Positions 9,365-16,794 of a DNA stretch of 16,794 nt are shown here, piece by piece (within the stretch, counting starts at the first letter, position 1; every line of letters starts with the position of its first letter). The notes beneath the pieces were generated by a model. It was given only the letters and a program-made list of their open reading frames with translations, was not told the DNA's origin and ran no database searches. This DNA is from Irineochytrium annulatum (lineage: Eukaryota > Chytridiomycota > Chytridiomycetes > Chytridiales > Chytridiaceae). The translations under genes were made by a program, and so were the position numbers. Location: positions 1 through 16,794 of the forward strand of contig JADGJL010000330.1 in NCBI GenBank assembly GCA_027600665.1. Reading direction: 5' to 3'.

Positions 9365-10044
9365 TGCGTGGAGGGTTGGTGAAGTGGATAATTGACTTCC
9401 ATCTGGTGTTGTACACCAGAAACACGTCAGCAAGGAAGGTGAGTGCTCCATGACAATCACGAGTCGTAGGCGAAAGAAGTTAGTATTAATTTAGCATTAA
9501 TATATTTACTGCACGAGCGACGCATAATTAAAGACGTAACCGTGCTGCCAGGAAGATTCGCAACGTGCTTAGCCGTAAGTTGGCGTTGCGGCCTGGAGAG
9601 GAGGCTGGGCACGAGGTCGGGAGCCGAGATCACGGGCGGTAATTCATAATGATTGAAACCCAGACTGTGATTGATTCCGACCTGAGCCTGAGCCAGATGT
9701 TTACTATGATAGGATAACGCCTTCGCATCCACATTAAATACTAGTCATCCTGAATTTGCCTTTTTTATATCCTTTTGATTGTAGTGACTCGGGCCCTTCG
9801 AAAAACCGAGTATTTGAATTTATGCTCTTTTAAACATTTTATATTTTATAATTGTAGTGACTCCGTCCCTTCGAAAGACCGAGTATTTGAATTATGTTCT
9901 TGGAACCATACAAGATCCTTCAAACATCAACTTCACGCGTCAAACCAAACCAACCTTCCCTTTCCTAGAGGCTGTACCAGCCTCGAGCCACCCGCTCCAC
10001 CGCCGACTTCGACTTCGACAGCTCCCATCGCGACCGCGACCGTC
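9365..10044. promoter_or_regulatory. Divergent intergenic region between the right barrel gene and CDC4
   Basis: The genes on either side start at 9364 (minus) and 10045 (plus), so this 680-bp stretch should hold both promoters. It carries a strong 43-bp direct repeat at 9778-9820 and 9851-9893. The frame of CDC4 stays open upstream to 9775, so a longer N-terminus is formally possible, but residues before 10045 look like leader sequence. Confidence 0.5.
9778..9893. repeat. 43-bp direct repeat, two copies at 73-bp period, each with TTCGAA and TTTGAA
   Basis: Copy 1 is 9778-9820 and copy 2 is 9851-9893, with three mismatches by eye. Both begin ATTGTAGTGACTC and end GAGTATTTGAATT. Each copy holds a palindromic TTCGAA (9797-9802, 9870-9875) and a TTTGAA (9813-9818, 9886-9891). 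The spacer (9821-9850) is AT-rich and unrelated. The pair lies 150-270 bp upstream of the CDC4 start, consistent with a duplicated regulatory element; function is inferred. Confidence 0.8.
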
Positions 10045-13000
10045 ATGCACCCCGCGACCCCGAAGAACAGGAACACGGGAGGCAACGGTCTTCGCCGTCA
10101 ATGGCATACCGCCTTTCTCACCCAGGAAATTTCATCGAAACACATCGTCTCAAGAGCAGCGGTCGCCGCCGCACCCGACATGCCCTCACCATCATCATGG
10201 TACGCCTCGTGTCCCCCCAGTGGCCTAGTGGATGACGGAGGTGACAGCGATGGCAACAGTATGCGCTTGGGGGCCACTGAGCAAAATCCCTCGACAAGCA
10301 CCATTCCCTCCACCGCTCACCTTGACGCTGGTGCCTCTCCGCTGACGCCGGTGACGACCGACTCCCTACCCCGCAACTTCGCCGGCACTCCGACGGGCTC
10401 CATTGCCGGGGATTCCGAGGGTATGAATACCCCCGCCGCCGCCGGTGGCAACTTCATCTCAGCGGATCTTCCAGCGTCGATGCATCATCACCACCGCCAG
10501 CCCTCCTCGCCCACCTCGACGTCCTCGGAGAACTCGCGGACCTCGGAGGAGCTCCAGCATGATGAGCTGGCTGTGGGCGACGACGGATCCATGGCCGGCC
10601 CTGCCTCGCCGGTCACCCACCACCTGTCCCCTTCCCTTTCGCACGATCTCGATCGCCATCACACGCTGCAACCCTATATGACACCCTCCGCGACCACCAT
10701 CCTCACCACAGACACGTCCGCATCGTCATCGTCCTCCTCCTCCACTCCTGATTCCTTCTCGCCATCTCCGACCACTACCGTGACGCAAAATCGGCCCATC
10801 GCGACACCAGCATTGACGGCGAACTCGTCGGCGCCGTCCGCGCCCGTCGCGGTCGCCCTTTCACCCGCGCCGCATCACCACGGGCAAGTCCCGAGCCCGA
10901 CGTTGTCGCCGTCGAACAGTGCGTCGGTGCCCCAGAGCTTGCTCAGCTTCCTCTCTATGCCATCGTCACCATCTCCTATCTCCGTGCTTCTGGGTGGTGC
11001 TGGGAGCGGAGCAGGGGCGAGCGGGGGTGGGCACCAGCTCCCGCCTCTTGGGATGCCCCCGTTAGGGATGCCGAGCCCCGCGAGGCCGCAAGCCCTCTCG
11101 CCGACATCCTCAGCCTCTTCTTCCTCGTTCATATCAAACGCCGTCGGCCCTTCCGACGCCGCACCACCACCTCAGCCGACCCCAAGCCCGCCATCTTCCT
11201 TGCCGTCCTCCGCACAGGCGCAGGCTGCCTCGGAGCACCAGACGAAGCACTACTTTTCCTCCCGCTCCACCCACTCCGCACCGGCACCGTCATCATCTGC
11301 CGCCCGGTCCGTCGCTACCTCCCCTGCCTGTCTAGCCCCGGCATCCGCTGCCGCCCTCATCCGCTCCGCCGCCTCCTCACCCTGCGTCTCCACCGTCCCG
11401 CTACCCTCTCCTGCGCGCCACGCCGGCGCCGCCACGCGCTCCCGCCAGCCATCTTTAACGGCCGCCGAGCTCGCGGCCCTTAGCCCTCCGCTCCCGGCCG
11501 AGCTCGACAGCCTCGCCGGCTTCGTGACAACCTTCGACCGCCTGGCGCCACAAACGCAGTCCGTCCTGCTCGCGTACCTGCTCCGGAGGTTGCCGTCACA
11601 CTCTCTTCAGTTGTTCTCGTCCCTGGTCCTGCCGACCCTTAAGCGGGATTTTCTCGCCCTCTTGCCGCTGGAGCTCTCGCATCAGATCTTGGAGCACTTA
11701 GATTTGAGGGCGTTGTCGAGGTGCTCGTCGGTGTCGAAGTCGTGGCACCGGGTTGTGGACGGGGAGCAGGGCGTAGGGGACATGATGGTTTGGAAGAAGA
11801 TGCTGTTGAAGGATGGATGGTTTGACGAGGATGAGGTGCGTTATCGTCGCCATGAGTTGGCGTGGGGTATGTACTGATATATTGCTGTGTCAGGTGTCAA
11901 AATGGGTTCGGAGGAGGTCGTTTGATACTTCCTTAGTCCGGTCCTCTCTCGACGGCAAGCAACTTGGGGACTGGTGCGCACAGGCCCCGTCGGTTGTTCT
12001 TAACCCGACCCGGGCCTCGTCGACTACGACACTGATGGAGGAGGATGGGTATAACTCACCACCGGTCGTTGTGAACGAGGATGGCAGGCAGTGGGAGCTA
12101 GGCCGTCTTGGCGAGGAGGGTGAGATGAGCCCGCTCGTGAAGATTCCGCCGGGCCTGTATAAGAAGTTGTACAGAAAGCATTTCATCACAAAGCAGAATT
12201 GGATCCACGGGAGGCACAAGACTGTTTCGTTCCCGGGCCACGGTAGCAGCGTGGTAACTTGCTTGCAGTTCGACGACGACAAGATTGTGTCTGGGTGAGT
12301 TTCTCTGAGATGTGTTTGTTCGTCGACGCTGACGCTCGCTTTAGGTCCGACGACATGTCTATTCACATTTATGACACCAACACGGGTCAGCTCCGGCGAA
12401 AGCTTGTTGGCCACGAGGGCGGCGTCTGGGCGCTTCAGTACTGGAACCAGGCGCTCGTTTCCGGTTCGACTGACCGTACCGTCCGGGTTTGGGACATGGA
12501 GACGGGCCGGTGCACGCACCTCTTCAATGGACACACTTCGACCGTCAGGTGTCTTCTTATCGTTCCTCCCGCCCCTTCCTACGACGATCCCGACCGGTTG
12601 GACCCGCAGGAGCCATTGATTGTCACCGGGAGCAGGGACGCGACTCTGCGCGTCTGGAGGCTCCCCATGCCTGGTGTCGATGCATCTTACTCCCCCGACG
12701 CCACCGCGGTGGCCGCCAATGGAGCTGCCGCTAACGAGCATGCGAACCCGTTCTTCAGGCACGTGCTCACGGGCCACACAAACTCGGTGCGCGCCATCGC
12801 GGGCCACGGGAGGGTACTCGTGTCAGGGTCATACGATAGCACGGTCAGGGTGTGGGATCTTGTGACGGGGGAGTCGACTTTTTGCTTCCGGGGCCATAGG
12901 GAAAAGGTTTACAGTGTGGGATACTGCCATGAGCTACAGAGGGCCGTCAGTGGGTCGATGGACGCCACTGTGCGTGTTTGGTGCACGCGGACGGGGGTTA

Positions 13001-14505
13001 GCTTGTTCAACCTTGAAGGTAAGTCACATTGACTGGAATTTTGCTTGCGGTTAGCGATACTGAAAGGTTTTTCAGGTCATTCCTCGCTCGTTGGCCTTTT
13101 GGAACTGAGTCCGTCTTACCTGATCTCGGCCGCAGCGGACTCCACACTACGGATATGGTCGCCCACGACGGGTCAGTGCCTTGCCACCCTCACTGGTCAC
13201 TCGGCCGCCATCACCTGCTTCCACCACGACCCGAACCTTAACCGGATCGTCTCCGGCTCCGACGGCGGCGTGAAGGCGTGGGAGCTCAGCTCCTGCCCCC
13301 AGCCCGCCCAACACCCTCATCCCCGGTCGAGCAACCCTTCCGCGACCGTGCGAACAACCCCGCCACCACTCAACATCGCATCCGTCCTCGCACTCCCATC
13401 CTCGTCCCACGGCGGCGCTAACACAGGTCCCGGCTACGCGTTCACGCAAGGTCCTAACGGGCCGCAGCCGGTGCACGGCCGGTTTGTCCGCGACCTAGTC
13501 TCGCAGATTATGGGCGTTTGGAGGGTTCGAATGGATGAACGGCGGATGGTGAGCGCGCTTCAGAGGGAGGGCGGAAAGACGTGGTTCGAGGTCTTTGACT
13601 TTGGGGAGGGTGTCGGTGAATTTGGCGGCGTGGTGGAGGGTGTTGGGGACAGCAGGTGGGCGGAGGAGGATGAGGGCGAGGGCGATGGCGATGGGGAAGG
13701 CGCTGAAGGAGAAGGGGAGATAGATGGTGAGGATGCGGAGATTATGGGTGACGGGGACGATGGTGAAGAAGGGGGCGAAAACTTTGAAGAGGATGGGTGG
13801 GAGGATGTTGAGGACGAGGAGGAGGTTGATATGGAGGAGGATGTTGGCGGAGTCGTGATGGAGGACATGGGTGGCGTGATCGACGGTCTCGATGACCGGG
13901 GCTTTCGGGCACCATCGGAGGGCGGGCGTTGTCGCGACGGCCGTGCTAGTCGTGGTTTTGCTGATGATGCTGCCGATAGCGTGACCTCGCGGTATGAGAG
14001 CGGTGGGGGGCTCATTAGAGAGCTAACGGCGTTGTTGGCGAACTCGTCACTTGGTAGCGGGAAGGACGGTGCCGGTGCCGCCCCGAGTAGTGTTGTTGGT
14101 GACGACGCCTTGGTATCAGAGTTGTTCAAGGGGCACAGCGATGGGAGTTGGGAGGAGCGGGATGAGCATATTGCCTCGGCATCTTCGTCGTCTGGATCCC
14201 AGAGGCACTTCGTTGAAGCTGCGTCTTACCCGACAACGACATCGAGATACTTTGCGCCTTCTGGCGTCGGCTGGCCTGGCGTTACTTCGTATCCGAACAT
14301 GGACCGCCCTGACGGCTTTAACGGGTCGTCTTCCTCGTCGGATCTGGGATGTAAGTTTGATTATGGGGACTTCGGAAGGGCGGTGAACATGCCGCAGAGG
14401 AGGTCGACAGGTTCGCGGGGGACCATGCCGTTTGCGACGGTGCCCGCGTCACGTATTGCCGTGTCGAGGCAAGGGAAGGTTGGCAGGGAGGGGGAGCTAG
14501 AGTAA
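10045..14505 (+). CDS. CDC4: CDC4/FBXW7-type F-box WD40 substrate receptor of SCF ubiquitin ligase
   Basis: Exons 10045-11835, 11894-12294, 12345-13018 and 13076-14505 give 1431 residues, about twice human FBXW7. Residues 1-490 are Ser/Pro/Thr/Ala-rich low complexity. A dimerisation-like helix region (about 490-533) precedes the F-box (536-580, LLPLELSHQILEHLDL), which binds Skp1. YRKHFITKQNWIHG leads into the WD40 propeller (710-1125): seven clear blades (SGSTDRTVRVWD, SGSRDATLRVW-type) and an eighth (GVWRVRMDERRMVSALQ) after a 65-residue insert. The arginines that hold phosphodegrons in FBXW7 (R465, R479, R505) are matched by Arg799, Arg828 and Arg880, so it should bind doubly phosphorylated substrates such as cyclin/CDK targets. 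A Glu/Asp/Gly tract (1150-1220) and a Ser-rich tail follow. The start is uncertain: ATG 10180 in frame is an alternative, and the frame is open upstream to 9775. UBE2C follows in the same direction. Confidence 0.92.
13657..13866 (+). repeat. CDC4: GGA/GAT-rich low-complexity tract encoding an acidic stretch of CDC4
   Basis: Degenerate GAGGGCGA, GGAGGATG and GATGGCGA units encode about 70 residues that are mostly Glu, Asp and Gly. The tract lies after the last WD40 blade and creates a long Ser/Pro-rich shadow frame on the other strand. Confidence 0.75.
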
Positions 14506-15008
14506 GTAAAGTTGGGGATATATAGTGGATGCTTAAACGTCGACTCCTTTTGCTTGCAAATAGCTCCCTTCTTTATCCTCATCCGCTATTCGTTCCCAAA
14601 TTTGTTTTGCTTTGGTCGTTATCACAATGTGGTTTGTAATAATGCTCAGTTATATAAAGTCCCTGGGCTTCATCGTGACCTGTCGTAATGAGTACCTGTT
14701 CGTTTATCTTCTCATTTCCACACAACTCTTGCTCACGCTCATCGCTTTATTATAACTCCCTTTTGACGTGTTAAGTTTGTTGGTGCTATTTATTCACTTG
14801 CGTTTTGCCTTCGTCAGCGATATAATGCTCATATTTTTTTATCAGTCCTAAATTGCCACCATTATTCTTAATTCGAAATGCGAGTGGAATAATACATGCG
14901 CGCGATGATGCTGTTGAAATGGGTTCTTGCCACGATTCGGACTGACGAGTCGGAAGTCGATCAACACAAAATCTCGGCAGTCCACCGCTCAAGCTTGCAC
15001 ACATCACC
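14506..15008. promoter_or_regulatory. 503-bp intergenic region; CDC4 3' flank and UBE2C promoter
   Basis: The stretch is AT-rich with several TATATA- and TTATAA-like motifs, as expected for a 3' flank followed by a promoter. I see no gene, no RNA and no copy of the upstream TTCGAA repeat. Minus-strand open frames here run into UBE2C exon 1 and look like shadows. Confidence 0.45.
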
Positions 15009-16120
15009 ATGTTCGCGGCGCCTCTCCAGAACAGCTCCACCGCCAACACGGCACCGGACGTCACGGCCCGGAAGGTGCTGAAGCGGTTGCAGTCGGAACT
15101 GATGCAGCTGATGGTGAGTAATTGCTCCGCCCCCTTCCATATCATTCAGCGTCCCTTTCGGCGCGATCCGTTGCTCCCAAGGCACGTCGGCCGCCCCTTC
15201 GGAGGACCGGATGGAACTAGTCAACGACAACAGCTGGCTCTATGCCGCGGGGCGCCGCATGTCCGACATGAGCTTGTTCCGCCCTCCCTTCGGCCAAACG
15301 ACTTTGAGTGTTCATGATTCTAACGCGATCGCTCCCCAGACGAACGGCGTCAGCGGCGTCTCTGCCTTCCCGGTGAGTCCCTGTTGTTTCGCTGGATGTG
15401 GTGGCCCATTTCTATTGCTCGGCCCTCCGCACGTTCGCTGAGTGGTGTGTTCCACCCATTGAACAGGACCCTGACAACATCATGAACTGGTATGGCACGA
15501 TCAAGGGGCCCTCGGCGACGGTGAGCACCCTTTTCCTCCGCTGACGCATGTTGTGGCGATGTTACCCTTTCTTAGTGAGATGCTGACCAGTTTCGTGTGG
15601 GAACAGGTATACGACGGCTTGACTTACAAGCTCTCGATGAAGTTTCCGACGAATTATCCATACTCCGCCCCGACGATCCGGTTCGAGACGCCGATCTTCC
15701 ACCCGAACGTGGACACCGCTGGGAATATTTGCCTGGATATCCTGAAGGTTCGTTTTTCGGAATATTCTGTTTGGCTCTTCTGCATAATATCGGCTTAAAA
15801 TGATGTGGACACGCACATGAGCAGGAAATAAGGGTCGCCTGGTATCCAGTTCAGCTGATGATTGCTTTTAGGATAAATGGTCGGCTTGTTTGAACGTCCA
15901 GACGGTTTTGTTGTCCCTGCAGAGCCTTTTAGAAGGTATGTTCTGTTCTTGTATCATTACATTATTGCACATTGTGTCGCCATTATCAACCTGTCATTCG
16001 CTAACACATTTGTTGGAAGAACCGAACAATGACAGCCCCCTTAATCTACAAGCAGCGCAAATGTGGAGCCGGACGAAGGAGTTTCGGGACATGGTGATGA
16101 AGACGTGGAAGGACGTATAG
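15009..16120 (+). CDS. UBE2C: UBE2C/UbcH10-type ubiquitin-conjugating enzyme E2 (APC/C partner)
   Basis: Exons 15009-15113, 15340-15372, 15467-15520, 15607-15747, 15872-15935 and 16020-16120 give 165 residues, near the length of human UBE2C (179). It is one UBC fold with a short N-terminal extension (about 20 residues, Ser/Thr/Ala-rich). Landmarks are helix 1 [24 protein letters not shown] (96-98), the active-site Cys106 in [24 protein letters not shown] and [23 protein letters not shown] and SPLN side by side point to UBE2C rather than UBC4 or UBC9 classes. The family passes ubiquitin to cyclin B and securin with the anaphase-promoting complex. Intron 1 (226 nt) is the longest of the five (the others are 84-124 nt). 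Exon 2 encodes just 11 residues. The gene ends in a short WKDV tail without the extra C-terminal extension of animals. Confidence 0.94.
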
Positions 16121-16794
16121 TAGGAGCCCGAAGACATGAAACGCCATCAGGCTGCATAGCATAGATTTCCTTTCTTATTTATCGCGCTGGAGAACAAGGT
16201 CTATTAGATCTCCCATATAATTTATTATTTTTACACTGCCCTTGTTACCTGATATCAAGCTCTTAACATAATGAAATTTAATAACAATCATCTCGCGAAC
16301 TGGCACTGTAGATCCGTAGAATCGTCATCGCAAAATTTTCAAATTCCGCAGACGTCAACAGCCATGTATCAGCTCATCCAGCCGTTGCTGGTGTGGCACG
16401 TTTCGAGACAGATTGTCGTGATATACCACGCATTCATGACGAAAACCGAACGATATTTTCAAAATGTCATTCATCTCTACAGTATTCCTTGCATTCACCA
16501 TTGCAATGTTCAGTGTCGCGTCCTCGGCGTCGTACCCTCCGAAGCCTCACATCTAGAACAGGTAAACCTATCCTAACTCAGAGCCGAGCACTAAGCCGGG
16601 GACACGCAAGTTACACGCCGTGTGCGCGTCCCGAGGCACGCAAGACCATAGAGGAAGGGTCGCTACTCCAACCCCATAGACGATCTAGGTTGTCGGAGAT
16701 ACAGGGTAAGTCTATATCTGGTTCCCAAGCGAGGCGTACGCGTCGCAAGGTAAAGAGCCCATAGCGCAGATGTCAAATGATGGGAGACGTAGGG
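16121..16794. other. 674 bp at the right edge with no confident gene
   Basis: Open frames of about 100-120 codons here have no recognisable motif. The 3' flank of UBE2C (16121-16270) is AT-rich. From about 16560 the composition turns GC-richer with several GTAAG-like motifs, so an exon-rich gene could begin here and continue outside, but I cannot build one. Confidence 0.4.
16464..16556 (+). CDS. Possible first exon or short ORF with a signal-peptide-like sequence
   Basis: This 30-codon frame reads MSFISTVFLAFTIAMFSVAS, then SASYPPKPHI and a TAG stop. A hydrophobic core followed by small residues is typical of a secretion signal with cleavage near SSA/S. The frame stops before any strong in-frame GT donor, so a continuing gene would need a donor inside it, such as GTCGTA near 16530. 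It may be a broken or partial secreted-protein gene, a true micropeptide or chance. Confidence 0.25.
   Translation: MSFISTVFLAFTIAMFSVASSASYPPKPHI

Noticed and set aside
9364..9460. Start of the right barrel gene at 9460
   Set aside because: It would add 32 residues before a clear signal peptide; ATG at 9364 places the signal at the N-terminus as in the paralog.
9775..10044. Upstream in-frame extension of CDC4
   Set aside because: It would translate straight through both copies of the 43-bp repeat and an AT-rich leader; ATG at 10045 opens where composition becomes coding-like. Not fully excluded.
11890..12807. 305-codon minus-strand open frame opposite the CDC4 WD40 region
   Set aside because: It spans CDC4 introns and conserved WD40 blades, has no family motif, and is best explained as a codon-bias shadow.
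13560..14129. 189-codon minus-strand Ser/Pro-rich frame
   Set aside because: It is the antisense of the acidic CDC4 tract and has no start context, domain or splice logic of its own.
1..16794. A biosynthetic cluster, mobile element, CRISPR array or defence system
   Set aside because: Every supported gene is a eukaryotic housekeeping, flagellar or secreted-protein gene; I saw no transposase or reverse transcriptase motif, terminal repeats or spacer-repeat array.

Overview
This is nuclear DNA from an intron-rich, GC-leaning fungus that builds a motile flagellum, most likely a chytrid or another zoosporic lineage. Two things point there. Genes carry short spliceosomal introns (mostly about 49-90 nt, GT...YAG). 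A recognisable axonemal gene (ODAD4/TTC25, outer dynein arm docking) sits among fungal-type housekeeping genes and secreted wall-type proteins; Dikarya have lost this gene class. The genus cannot be read from the sequence.

Layout, left to right. Five genes lie on the minus strand: (1) a secreted double-psi beta-barrel (RlpA/expansin-like) protein whose 3' end runs off the left edge (1-843); (2) a secreted, probably TIM-barrel glycoside-hydrolase-like protein in seven exons (1121-3220); (3) ODAD4/TTC25 in two exons (3370-4525); (4) RRP6/EXOSC10, the nuclear exosome 3'-5' exonuclease, in six exons (5281-7871); (5) a second double-psi beta-barrel secreted protein, paralogous to gene 1 (8405-9364). 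Two genes follow on the plus strand: (6) a very large CDC4/FBXW7-type F-box/WD40 protein in four exons (10045-14505) and (7) UBE2C/UbcH10-type ubiquitin-conjugating E2 in six exons (15009-16120). The right end (16121-16794) holds no clear gene, only a 30-residue signal-peptide-like ORF.

Functional links. The CDC4-type SCF receptor and the APC/C-type E2 are neighbours in the same orientation, and both families time protein destruction in the cell cycle. Genes 1, 2 and 5 are secreted and probably act at the wall or outside the cell. RRP6 and ODAD4 are unrelated housekeeping and flagellar functions. Genes 5 and 6 diverge from a 680-bp shared upstream region that carries a striking 43-bp direct repeat.

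All splice models were made by eye from reading frame, splice-site sequence and remembered protein-family conservation. I saw no CRISPR array, mobile element, rRNA or tRNA, and nothing that amounts to a wholly undescribed system. The most notable points are the GC-AG intron in RRP6 with a canonical decoy donor, the enlarged CDC4, the promoter repeat, and the degenerate catalytic signature of the glycoside-hydrolase-like gene.
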